DNA of 51,574 nucleotides from Cytophagales bacterium (lineage in GTDB: Bacteria; Bacteroidota; Bacteroidia; Cytophagales; Spirosomataceae): the NCBI GenBank assembly GCA_013298215.1, contig JAAFKE010000024.1, forward strand, positions 1 to 51,574, in the 5' to 3' direction. The notes under the pieces are model-generated. The model was not told where the DNA came from. It worked only from the letters and a program-made list of their open reading frames with translations, and did not search any database. This document shows, piece by piece, positions 9,187 to 18,265 of the stretch; the first letter of the stretch is position 1, and every line of letters begins with the position of its first letter. The position numbers and the translations under genes were made by a program.

Positions 9187-12100
9187 CTATTCGTACCCCA
9201 GCGTTTTTTCTATTTCGATCACCACCAGCGAATAATCGAGCTGCGCCGCCAGGTAACTTTCTCGAATTTGGGCCACTTGTTGCACCCCCACAAAATACTC
9301 GATGTACTCAATACTGCCCGCCTGGTAGTTTTTTAGGGCATTTCGCAACAAAGCATCGGCTTGGGGCAGCGCGGTTTCGAGGTAATAATCGAGCTGAACA
9401 GTCCTTTTTTTCAACTCCTGTTCCAATGCCCTCAACGCGTTGTTTTGTTGAAAAACAGCCGCTTGCGTTTGGTTTTCTGCTACCAGTTCGCCGAGGCGGC
9501 TGGCCTCTGTACGGGCCTTGAAGGCTTTCATAAAAATGGGTACGCCAATGCCCGCCGCCAAATACGTGAACCCCACGCGGCGGTCGATGGACTGGTTGGT
9601 AAGGCCCACCCGCCAGTCGGGCCGCGACTGCGCCCGCGTAAGCTCGGTCTGCAACCTGCTCACTTGCTGCTGCTGGTTCAACAAATCAATGAGCGGCGAT
9701 TGCACGGGTAGCGAGTCGCCCAGAAACACCGTGGGGGCGTTTCTTTTTAGGGGCACTGTTAGGTCAATATCGGGGTAGTTGTTGGTAAAAAGCAAACCTT
9801 GGAGGTTAATCTGAACAATCTGAACATCGGCCTGGGCCACGTTGGCGCGGTTTGTTAGTTCGAGTTGGCGGGTTTCTGCCGACAGTTTCTCCAGCAAATT
9901 GGTTTCGCCCGTTTGGTAGCGCAGCGTCGATGCCCGCACCGCTTGCTGAAAAAGGCTGTCCTGTTGTTTCAATAACTGCTGCAACTGGCTCAGGTACAGC
10001 CACTGATAATACTGCTGTTTGACCAACGCCGCCAGTTCGGTGCATTGGAGGCTCAGTCGTTTTTCGATCAGTTGTACCTGCCCCCGCAGCAGTTTGCCCT
10101 GCGAACGGTACACCCCAAACGGCGCAAAAGCCTGCACCGCCGACACCGTATAATCAACTGGGCGGGCTTGGGTTTGGCCAAACAGCCCGTCGATGGCCAC
10201 CTTGGGTGCGTCGAAAGCCGCGCCTACCAGTGCCTTTTGGGCGTTGGCACTCAACTGGGTGGTGCGCAGGTTGCCGTTTTGGCGCACCGCCATCTCGACG
10301 GCCTGCCCCACCGACAACTTTTGAGCGTTTAGGCTCGGAGAGGTGGTGAGTGCCGCCAAAAGCACAACCAACAGCGCACTGGCGCGGCGGTGCATGAGGG
10401 CGTATAAAACGGGCAAAAGCACCAACGTGAGCAGCGTAGCCGACAACACGCCGCCGATGACAACGGTGGCCAGCGGCCGCTGCACCTCTGCCCCACCCGA
10501 CGTGGACAGGGCCATTGGCAAGAAACCCAGCGAGGCCACGGTAGCGGTCATAATTACGGGTCGGAAGCGCACTTTAACGGCCTCAAAAATCCGTTCTCGC
10601 AGGTCGGTCATGCCCTCCCGTTCGAGTTGGTTGAGGTACGACACCAGCACAATACCGTTCAAAACGGCCACGCCAAACAGGGCAATAAAACCCACGCCCG
10701 CCGAAATACTAAAAGGCAGGTCGCGCGCCCACAGGGCCAAAATGCCCCCGATGGCCGACAGCGGTACGGCACTAAATATGAGCAACGCCTCTTTTATTGA
10801 ATTGAATGTAAAAAACAAAAGCGCAAAAATGAGGAGCAACGCCACTGGCACCGCCACCGAAAGCCGCGATTTGGCGCGTTGTAGGTTCTCGAACGCCCCA
10901 CCGTAGCTAAAATAATAACCAGCGGGAAGCGGCACATTTTTTTCGATTTGGGCTTTAATATCCTCCACCACACTCTCCACGTCGCGCCCGCGCACGCTCA
11001 TACCGATGGTAATGCGGCGGCGGGTGTCGTCGTGCGATATTTGGGCTGGAGCGGCTCGGTACTGCACGTTGGCCACTTGGCCCAAAGGCACCGTGCCGCC
11101 AGTTGGCAGCGGAACGTAGAGTTGGCGCACGTCTTCAATGTCTCGGCGCGCCGAGGCTCCCAAACGCACCACGAGGTCGTAGCGGCGCTCTTCCTCAAAG
11201 ATTGTTCCAGCGGTTTCGCCCGCAAAGCCAGCCCGAATGAGGCGGTTCAGGTCGGCGATGGTCAGGCCGTACTGGGCAACTTTGGCGCGGTCGTATTGCA
11301 CCGAAATCTGGGGCAAACCCACCAGTTGCTCTACCCGCGCACTGGCCACGCCCGCCACTTTATTCACAAAGGGTAGGCAGGCGTTGGCGCGTTCAAACAA
11401 AATACCGAGGTCGTTGCCGTATATTTTCACCACCACGTCGGAGCGCACGCCCGTTATCATTTCGTTGAAACGCATCTGAATGGGCTGCGTAAATTCAATG
11501 CTCAACCCTGGCACGTTCTGGTCGATGATCTCGGTCATTCGCTCGGCCATTTCTTCGCGGTTGCGGGCGTTTGTCCATTCCGACTGGGGTTTCATGTTTA
11601 TCATCTGGTCGGTCATTTCGATGGGCATGGGGTCGGTTGGTATTTCGGACGCGCCCACGCGCCCCACAATTTGCAGCACTTCGGGGAAGTTTTTGACCAA
11701 CACAGCCTGCGCTTTTGTGACTTCGGCAATGGTTTTGGTGAGCGACGTTCCCGAAGGCGTTCGCAGATCAATGGCCAGGTCGCCCTCGTCGAGGGTCGGG
11801 ATAAACTCGCCCCCCAATGTGCTAAAAACCAATAAACTAAGCACCAGCAGGCCAACCGACAGTGCCACCGTGGTGCGTTTCCAGGCCATTGCCCACACAA
11901 TCATCGGTTGGTAGAGGCGGTAGAGGCCTCCCAAAATTTGTTCGGATATTTTGAGGCGGACGTTGATATTTTGGCCCAAAAACAACGCCGAAACCATCGG
12001 TACGTAGGTCAGAGAGAGTATAAATGCCCCAAAAATAGCAAAGCCAACCGTGAGCGCCATGGGCCCGAACATCTTGCCCTCTATGCCCACGAGCGACAAA

Positions 12101-13497
12101 ATAGGCAGGTAAACGATCAGAATGATGATTTCGCCGAATGCGGCCGAGGTACGAATCTGCGCGGAGGTTTCATAAATAATTTCGTCGCGCTCGGTTTGAG
12201 AACCAATGTCATTTTTTTTGTTTTGAACCGACCAAACCTGCAACCGATGCACAATGGCCTCGACCACAATCACGGCTCCGTCTACGATCACCCCAAAATC
12301 AATTGCCCCCAGCGACATTAAGTTGGCCGACACCCCGAAGGTGTTCATCATGGCCACCGTGAAAAGCATGGCCAGCGGAATAACCGAGGCCGCAATGAGC
12401 CCCGCCCGCACGCTACCCATGAGCAGCACCAGCACAAAAACAACGATCAGACCACCCAAAATGAGGTTCTCTACCACCGTACTGATGGTTTTATTGACCA
12501 ATTTAGTGCGCTCAATGAATGGTTCTATTGCCAGGCCGTCGGGCAGGCTTTTCTGAACCCGCGCCACGCGTTCCTTCACCAAATTGACGGTCTGCGCCGA
12601 GTTTGCCCCCTTGAGCATGAGAACCACGCCGCCCACGCACTCGCCTTGGCCGTTGCGGGTCAGTGCACCAAAACGGTTGGCCGACCCAAATTGCACGGTG
12701 GCCACGTCTTTCACCAACAGCGGTATGCCGTTGCGGTTTTTTACGACTATATTTCCCACATCGGCCAGGGTTTTGGCCGTGCCTTCGCCCCGGATAAAAT
12801 AAGCCTGGTCCGATTTTTCGATGTAGCTGCCGCCCGTGTTGCCATTATTTTGAGCCAAAGCCGCAAAAACTTCGGCCAGCGTTAGACCCGCCGCACGCAG
12901 GCGCTCGGGCAGCACACTGACCTCGTATTGTTTCACAAAACCGCCAAAACTACTCACTTCGATTACCCCAGGGATGCCCGCCAGTTGTCGTTTCACCACC
13001 CAATCTTGAATGCTGCGCAGCTGGGTGAGGTCGTAGTGCCCCTCGTGGCCTGGCTTGGCCACGAGGGTGTATTGATAAATCTCGCCCAAGCCCGTCGTCA
13101 GCGGAGCGATCATGGGTTTGCCAAATTCGGTGGGAATAACGGCCTCAACGCTTTTTATTTGCTCCGAAACCCACTGCTTGCCCTCCAAAATATCAGAATT
13201 GTCGTCGAAAACAACGGTAATGACCGACAACCCCTGTTTGGAGATCGAACGCAGTTCGGCTACGTTGGGGATGTTGGCCATGGCCAGCTCGAGGGGAGCC
13301 GTTACAAACTGCTCTACCTCTTGCGCCGCCAGCGTGGGCGACTGCGTGAGAATTTGAATCTGGTTGGTTGTGATGTCGGGCACCGCATCCACGGGCAACT
13401 GGGTGAGCGAGTAACCGCCCCAAACCACCAGCGCCACCACAAAAAGTGCCACGATGAGTTTGTTTTTAATCGAAAAGTAGATCAGGTTATCAATCAT
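9187..13497 (-). CDS. CusA/CzcA-type heavy-metal RND efflux pump fused to a TolC-like outer-membrane channel
   Basis: The protein has 1436 residues from the ATG at 13497; an in-frame TTG at 13566 would add 23 unlikely residues. Residues 1-1038 are a complete heavy-metal RND pump that uses the proton gradient to export metal ions. The transmembrane acidic residues of the CzcA group are present at D400, D406 and E413 (DFGVIVDGAVIVVE). Residues 1059-1436 are a TolC-like channel domain rich in Gln and coiled coil. Between them lies MHRRASALLVVLLAALT followed by SPSLNA, a perfect signal peptide starting with Met1035. RND-TolC fusions are known in Bacteroidota. No periplasmic adaptor gene lies next to it here, which is odd, because the adaptor is usually adjacent; the araC/MITE segment occupies the downstream side. 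The metal specificity cannot be read with confidence. Confidence 0.92.
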   Translation of the reverse strand: MIDNLIYFSIKNKLIVALFVVALVVWGGYSLTQLPVDAVPDITTNQIQILTQSPTLAAQEVEQFVTAPLELAMANIPNVAELRSISKQGLSVITVVFDDNSDILEGKQWVSEQIKSVEAVIPTEFGKPMIAPLTTGLGEIYQYTLVAKPGHEGHYDLTQLRSIQDWVVKRQLAGIPGVIEVSSFGGFVKQYEVSVLPERLRAAGLTLAEVFAALAQNNGNTGGSYIEKSDQAYFIRGEGTAKTLADVGNIVVKNRNGIPLLVKDVATVQFGSANRFGALTRNGQGECVGGVVLMLKGANSAQTVNLVKERVARVQKSLPDGLAIEPFIERTKLVNKTISTVVENLILGGLIVVFVLVLLMGSVRAGLIAASVIPLAMLFTVAMMNTFGVSANLMSLGAIDFGVIVDGAVIVVEAIVHRLQVWSVQNKKNDIGSQTERDEIIYETSAQIRTSAAFGEIIILIVYLPILSLVGIEGKMFGPMALTVGFAIFGAFILSLTYVPMVSALFLGQNINVRLKISEQILGGLYRLYQPMIVWAMAWKRTTVALSVGLLVLSLLVFSTLGGEFIPTLDEGDLAIDLRTPSGTSLTKTIAEVTKAQAVLVKNFPEVLQIVGRVGASEIPTDPMPIEMTDQMINMKPQSEWTNARNREEMAERMTEIIDQNVPGLSIEFTQPIQMRFNEMITGVRSDVVVKIYGNDLGILFERANACLPFVNKVAGVASARVEQLVGLPQISVQYDRAKVAQYGLTIADLNRLIRAGFAGETAGTIFEEERRYDLVVRLGASARRDIEDVRQLYVPLPTGGTVPLGQVANVQYRAAPAQISHDDTRRRITIGMSVRGRDVESVVEDIKAQIEKNVPLPAGYYFSYGGAFENLQRAKSRLSVAVPVALLLIFALLFFTFNSIKEALLIFSAVPLSAIGGILALWARDLPFSISAGVGFIALFGVAVLNGIVLVSYLNQLEREGMTDLRERIFEAVKVRFRPVIMTATVASLGFLPMALSTSGGAEVQRPLATVVIGGVLSATLLTLVLLPVLYALMHRRASALLVVLLAALTTSPSLNAQKLSVGQAVEMAVRQNGNLRTTQLSANAQKALVGAAFDAPKVAIDGLFGQTQARPVDYTVSAVQAFAPFGVYRSQGKLLRGQVQLIEKRLSLQCTELAALVKQQYYQWLYLSQLQQLLKQQDSLFQQAVRASTLRYQTGETNLLEKLSAETRQLELTNRANVAQADVQIVQINLQGLLFTNNYPDIDLTVPLKRNAPTVFLGDSLPVQSPLIDLLNQQQQVSRLQTELTRAQSRPDWRVGLTNQSIDRRVGFTYLAAGIGVPIFMKAFKARTEASRLGELVAENQTQAAVFQQNNALRALEQELKKRTVQLDYYLETALPQADALLRNALKNYQAGSIEYIEYFVGVQQVAQIRESYLAAQLDYSLVVIEIEKTLGYE

Positions 13498-13650
13498 GTG
13501 GTTGCGAATAGGTGCGCGCGGCAAACAGACCGCGCGGCAACTGGTGTGGGTGGATTTACCTAACAAAGCTACGCCAAAAGGGTGCCGATCGTGCAGCCGT
13601 CGGAAAATTTAGAACGTTTCTATTCTGTGGAGTTTTCTTTAAAACCAATC

Positions 13651-15315
13651 CTAAAAATCAACCCGCACCCGCTGGTCGGTCTTGAAAAGCGTTTGCTCGC
13701 CACCCGCCACAACCAACACGCCTATTTGATAATCGTCGGGTTGATAGAACTTGGGCAACAGTTTGGCGGTGAACCCCTTGGGACTTCTGAACGGATTACG
13801 GCCCGCGAAATGGGGCTGGTTGGTGGCGGCTACGTACATTTTGGTGGTAGATATTAAAACTAAGTACGCGGCATCGTAGCTACCGCTGCCGTTTTCGAAG
13901 TCGGGTTGGGAGATAACAACGTCCGTTTTTGATATTCTTTCGACGGCCACCTGCGGCATTAACTTTTGCTTTTCCAGCGGCGTGTTCAGCGCAATATCAT
14001 TAAAAACCAACGGGTATTGGTAGGCTTTTCGAGCGCTCAAAAAACGCATTTGGTAGCTTGTGTAGTCGGCAAAGGGCGAGTTTATTTGGGCGGCCAAACC
14101 AATGTCGTTGTGTTGCTGGTTGTAGGCACTGGCCGCCAGCATTTGCCGCCGCTGGGCCACGTCGGGCATAAACTTAATGTACGAAAAAATATTGAAAGCA
14201 ATGCTACAGCCCAAAACCACTGGCCAACGAACCACTTTTGGCGTTGATTTTGACAGGTAAATCAGATAGCCAAAGGCCAACAAAAGGGCGGGGTACAGTT
14301 TATAATTGCCCACCAGCATGACGTAGTACCCAAACTGGGGGCGCAAAAGGGCGATGATAAACCCGTTGCCAAGCAGAAAGGCCAAGCAACCAAACAAAAA
14401 GTAGCGAGTGGTAATTGCCTTTTCGGTGGTTGGGTTGTTTTTCCAGTTTTTAACAACCAACATAAGTAGCCACCAACCACAAAAACCAACCAAAAGCATC
14501 CCCATGAGCGTTGGTAAGATGGCTCTTTTAACGATGGTAGATTGCTGCCAAAAATCGAACGAACCGCCAAAAAAAGTAAAAAAACCGAAAAAACTTTCGT
14601 GGGGGTGTTCAAAAAAGTAAGCCAGGCCGTTGGTATTGGCCGCATTGTTGAATTTGTAAAAATAAAAGAACCCCGCCACACCCGCCGCCACCAGCCAAAA
14701 AAGAATATTTTTGTAGCGTTTCTGAATGATTATAAGCACCAAACCAGCCCCCCAAAACACCAAGCCGTTGCTCATGCAAAAGGTGGTAACAAAACCAGTG
14801 AGAACGGCCAACAAAAAAGTTTTAGTGGTATTTTGGGCGAGCAAATAAATCGTCAAGAAACCCCAAAACAGCACGCTCTGGTGCTGCCAAGCGGTGATAG
14901 ACCACGTGCTGGCCAAATAAAACTGTGGGTGTAAAACAACCAAACACAAGGGCAAAAAATAGATTGGCGGCAGTGACAAATTGCGAAAAATCCGCCAGAA
15001 AAGCACCAAAATACCCATCAAATTCAGGTTGGCCGCCAACGCCAGCCAGCGCATATTAAGCTGCCCCGTGAGCTGGTAGCACAGCACCCCTGCCAGTTTG
15101 CCTGGTAGCATTCGGTGCTCGTTGTTGGGGCGAAACATTTCTTTCATCCCACCCCAAGCATCGGTTTTGAGCCAGACAACCAGCGCACCAGGAAAAACCT
15201 CCACGTCGTCGAACCACGGCACGTTGATGGCATAGATGAAGAGCACCCGCCAAAAAACAAAAATGGGAATTAGGACGCAAAAGTACTGCCACCAGTATTT
15301 TTTAAATATAAGCAT
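13651..15315 (-). CDS. Polytopic membrane protein, GT-C glycosyltransferase-like
   Basis: The protein has 554 residues with roughly ten hydrophobic helices in the first 400 and a soluble C-terminal part of about 150. After the first membrane helix comes VPWFDDVEVF, an acidic pair in the first outer loop, which is where GT-C sugar transferases using lipid-phosphate sugars carry their catalytic acidic motif. PNNEHRM a little further on also recalls such loops. No specific family can be assigned. It ends 153 bp before the efflux-pump start and begins 47 bp after the hexosaminidase stop on the same strand, so it may be co-transcribed with the latter. A cell-surface glycan role is an inference. 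Confidence 0.65.
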   Translation of the reverse strand: MLIFKKYWWQYFCVLIPIFVFWRVLFIYAINVPWFDDVEVFPGALVVWLKTDAWGGMKEMFRPNNEHRMLPGKLAGVLCYQLTGQLNMRWLALAANLNLMGILVLFWRIFRNLSLPPIYFLPLCLVVLHPQFYLASTWSITAWQHQSVLFWGFLTIYLLAQNTTKTFLLAVLTGFVTTFCMSNGLVFWGAGLVLIIIQKRYKNILFWLVAAGVAGFFYFYKFNNAANTNGLAYFFEHPHESFFGFFTFFGGSFDFWQQSTIVKRAILPTLMGMLLVGFCGWWLLMLVVKNWKNNPTTEKAITTRYFLFGCLAFLLGNGFIIALLRPQFGYYVMLVGNYKLYPALLLAFGYLIYLSKSTPKVVRWPVVLGCSIAFNIFSYIKFMPDVAQRRQMLAASAYNQQHNDIGLAAQINSPFADYTSYQMRFLSARKAYQYPLVFNDIALNTPLEKQKLMPQVAVERISKTDVVISQPDFENGSGSYDAAYLVLISTTKMYVAATNQPHFAGRNPFRSPKGFTAKLLPKFYQPDDYQIGVLVVAGGEQTLFKTDQRVRVDF

Positions 15316-15362
15316 TGCATTGATTTTTAGGCAATTACGGACTTATTCCTCCGTTCGCTGGG

Positions 15363-17675
15363 TCATTCTACTACAATCTCATCGACGGCAAACCAAGTTT
15401 TTTCTCCCGCGTTTGGGTGGCCAACTGGGCACGGCCCGGCGTTTCGGGCGCGCACGCGCACGTAGCGGGCGCGTGCCGTTTTAAAATCGGCTACGGCCGA
15501 GAGCACCTCCCACTTGCCCTCCAACGGGTAATTTATGGGCTGGGCAATGGCCTCTTTAAAATCTTTGCCATCTTTGGAGATCGCCACCTCTACCTGCGTG
15601 GGCGGAAAACCATTGTCCATAATTATTTTCAGCAAATTGCAGCTCACCTTCGTTACGCTCATCACCTCGCCGAGATCAAGCGTTACGTCCATGTCGGTGC
15701 CGTAGAAACCCGCCCATTCCTCGCGGCTGCGCGGCGAACTACCCACCACTCCGTCGGTCAGTTTTTTGGAGCCAGTGTCCGACCCTTCGTGGGGCAAAAT
15801 GGTGTAGTTATAGGTTTTTCCCTTGGCTCGGTGAATATAAAAAGTCTGCTCCAAACGCCCGCCCGACGTGGTGATGGCTTTGATAGTTGTGGTTTTTTTG
15901 AGCTGGATCGGCATTAGGTACTCGGCACTTTGCGGACTCGGTTCTTTGCCGTCGGTGGTATAAAACAGTTTTGAGTCGGCATCTATTTTCTTTAAATTAA
16001 CTTGAATCTGGCCCAGATCAGACACTTGCGTGCTGGCCGTAATGTCAAAAAAACGTTTGGCGTAGTTCACGTTCAGGTAGTCCAAACGCTTTAAGTGCAC
16101 CCGCAAACGCATTGCAAAATCCTCAAAATTCTTTGGCCCGCGCGGCATCCAACCCACCTCGGCCAGCGCCACGGCACGCGGAAAAGCCATGTACTCGGCC
16201 TGCTCGGGCGTGGTCACGTATTCGGTCCAGAGGTTGGCCTGCACGCCCCAAATATACTTGTGGTCGGCTTCGGGTAGTTCGGCGGGCATTGGCTCAAAGG
16301 CATACACTTTTTCGATGGGCAGGTAGTTGCCAATGGCCAGCGGCTCGGTGGCGGGGTTGCCCTGGTAGTAGTCTAAGTAGCAATAATTCGTCGGCGACAT
16401 CACTACCTTGTGCCGTTGTTTGGCGGCCTCAATACCACCCGCCGTGCCCCGCCAGCTCATCACGGTGGCATTTGGGGCCAAGCCACCCTCCAAAATCTCG
16501 TCCCAACCAATAATACTCCTGCCCTTGGCGTTCACAAATTTTTCGATGCGTTTCACAAAATAGCTCTGCAAACCGTTGGCATCCTTTAAGTTATTTTTGG
16601 CGATAAGTTCTCGGCAAAAAGCACTTTTTTCCCACGCTTCCTTCGGGCATTCGTCGCCACCAATGTGAATATACTTGCCAGGGAAGAGCGCAAAAACCTC
16701 GGTCAGCACGTCTTCCAAAAATTTAAAAGTTTGTTCCGTTGGGCAATACACATCCTCAAAAATACCCCACTGTTCGGCCACGGTATAGGTCTTGGCGGGG
16801 TCGCAAGATAGTTCAGGATACGCCGCCAAGGCCGCGCGGGCGTGGCCAGGCATTTCGATTTCGGGAATAATGGCCACAAACTTACCCTGGGCATACTTCA
16901 CTACGTCTCTGACCTGGTCTTGGGTGTAGAAACCTCCGTGGGGTTTGCCGTCGAACTGCATCGGATAATTTTCGTCGTAGTGCCCCACCGTGGTTTGCGC
17001 CCGCACGGCGCCAATTTGGGTCAATTTGGGGTATTTTTTTATCTCAATCCGCCAGCCCTGGTCCTGCGTGAGGTGCCAATGGAAGGTGTTCATTTTGTGC
17101 ATCGCCAGCAAATCGATGAATTTTTTAACGGTAGCCACGGGCATAAAGTGCCGCCCCACGTCGAGCATCAAACCACGGTAGCCAAAGCGCGGCTTGTCTT
17201 GAATGTCGCAAACGGGCATTGCCCAAGTCTTGTTTTCTGTTTTTGTTGGACTAAAAACCTCCACGGGCAAAAGCTGTAGGATGGTTTGCACACCGTAAAA
17301 AAGCCCCTTGCCAGTGGCGGCCTCCAAGCGCACGCCCGTTGGCAAAACGCTCAGTTTGTAGCCCTCCTCGCCGAGGTTTAGTTTTTTGTTGGTGCTAATA
17401 AAAACGTGCGGGTCTTTCGTGATTTTAGGGGCAGAAACCCCCAACTGAACGCCCAAACCCGAAGCGGCATTGAACTGGCCAGCAAGTATTTGGGCGGCAG
17501 ACTTGGCGGGAGCATCGGCGGTTGGCACCACTATTTTGGTGTTGGCACTAAATTTAAACTGGCCGTCGCGGCCATTGAATTGGGCAGGAAACGGCACCAG
17601 GTTGTAGCTATTTTCTTGCGCCGTAGCTGCACCAAATAATTGAAATAACAAGCCGATGAGTAGTAGCCGGTACAT
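15363..17675 (-). CDS. Beta-N-acetylhexosaminidase, GH20
   Basis: The protein has 770 residues from the ATG at 17675. That start gives a clean signal peptide (MYRLLLIGLLFQLFGAATA before Q), whereas an upstream start at 17735 would add 20 residues that spoil it. Domains in order are a GH20b N-terminal domain (about 20-150); the GH20 barrel with the catalytic Asp-Glu pair in HIGGDECPKEAW and the substrate-site motif FHWHLTQDQGWR; a chitobiase-type C-terminal beta domain (LFYTTDGKEP); and an F5/8 type C-like carbohydrate-binding domain at the end. It should release terminal GlcNAc or GalNAc from chitin fragments or glycans in the periplasm or outside the cell. Confidence 0.95.
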   Translation of the reverse strand: MYRLLLIGLLFQLFGAATAQENSYNLVPFPAQFNGRDGQFKFSANTKIVVPTADAPAKSAAQILAGQFNAASGLGVQLGVSAPKITKDPHVFISTNKKLNLGEEGYKLSVLPTGVRLEAATGKGLFYGVQTILQLLPVEVFSPTKTENKTWAMPVCDIQDKPRFGYRGLMLDVGRHFMPVATVKKFIDLLAMHKMNTFHWHLTQDQGWRIEIKKYPKLTQIGAVRAQTTVGHYDENYPMQFDGKPHGGFYTQDQVRDVVKYAQGKFVAIIPEIEMPGHARAALAAYPELSCDPAKTYTVAEQWGIFEDVYCPTEQTFKFLEDVLTEVFALFPGKYIHIGGDECPKEAWEKSAFCRELIAKNNLKDANGLQSYFVKRIEKFVNAKGRSIIGWDEILEGGLAPNATVMSWRGTAGGIEAAKQRHKVVMSPTNYCYLDYYQGNPATEPLAIGNYLPIEKVYAFEPMPAELPEADHKYIWGVQANLWTEYVTTPEQAEYMAFPRAVALAEVGWMPRGPKNFEDFAMRLRVHLKRLDYLNVNYAKRFFDITASTQVSDLGQIQVNLKKIDADSKLFYTTDGKEPSPQSAEYLMPIQLKKTTTIKAITTSGGRLEQTFYIHRAKGKTYNYTILPHEGSDTGSKKLTDGVVGSSPRSREEWAGFYGTDMDVTLDLGEVMSVTKVSCNLLKIIMDNGFPPTQVEVAISKDGKDFKEAIAQPINYPLEGKWEVLSAVADFKTARARYVRVRARNAGPCPVGHPNAGEKTWFAVDEIVVE

Positions 17676-17824
17676 AAATTGAGCGGGTTTGTTTGTAACT
17701 ACAAAACAATGAAAGTTATTGGTCAAAATGAACAAAATGTAGTAAAGTTTACGTTGCTGGCAATATGACTGCGTCTGACACGTTTTTTTTGTACCTACCC
17801 AAACACCTCTAAATCATAAAAACA

Positions 17825-18265
17825 ATGAAAAAAAATGCCTTCGTAGTGGCCTGTACAATAATAACCATCCTCACAAATTGCGTATCTACCCAGCACCACA
17901 ACACCGTGCTCAGAGAACGGCAGCGGCTCTCGGAGATGGTGTCGAAACTAAGAAAAGAAAACGACCAAATACTACTCGAAAGGCTAAACGCTGAGGGTTC
18001 GTCGCGCGGGCGAGGCGAGGCGATACAGCAAGTTGAGACGCGCTTTAAGAACCAAGTTTCAGACCTCGAAGCGCAAATAGAAAGATTAAAAGCCGACAAC
18101 GCCCGCCTCACCGAAGAGAACAACAGGCAGGTTTACGAAAATCAACGCATGAAAAAGGAATCGTTCGACGCCCAGCAAAACAACACCAAGGAAATAGAAC
18201 TATTGCGCGAAAAACTAAACTGGACGTACCGCACTTATAACATTCAACGCGCTAAAAGACCTTAG
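17825..18265 (+). CDS. Small coiled-coil lipoprotein of unknown function
   Basis: The protein has 146 residues. The N-terminus is a lipoprotein signal (MKKN, a hydrophobic stretch, then LTNC with Cys19). The rest is almost wholly charged heptad sequence (RLSEMVSKLRKENDQILLE, DLEAQIERLKADNARLTEEN), predicting one long coiled coil ending in a short basic tail. It is transcribed divergently from the hexosaminidase. Its stop codon overlaps that of polA, which converges on it, by 4 bp. I do not recognise a family; an envelope-spanning or scaffolding role would be a guess. Confidence 0.75.
   Translation: MKKNAFVVACTIITILTNCVSTQHHNTVLRERQRLSEMVSKLRKENDQILLERLNAEGSSRGRGEAIQQVETRFKNQVSDLEAQIERLKADNARLTEENNRQVYENQRMKKESFDAQQNNTKEIELLREKLNWTYRTYNIQRAKRP

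Noticed and set aside
10343-10906. 187-codon plus-strand frame rich in Arg, Ser and Thr
   Set aside because: It is antisense to the conserved efflux pump and has a composition typical of a shadow frame.
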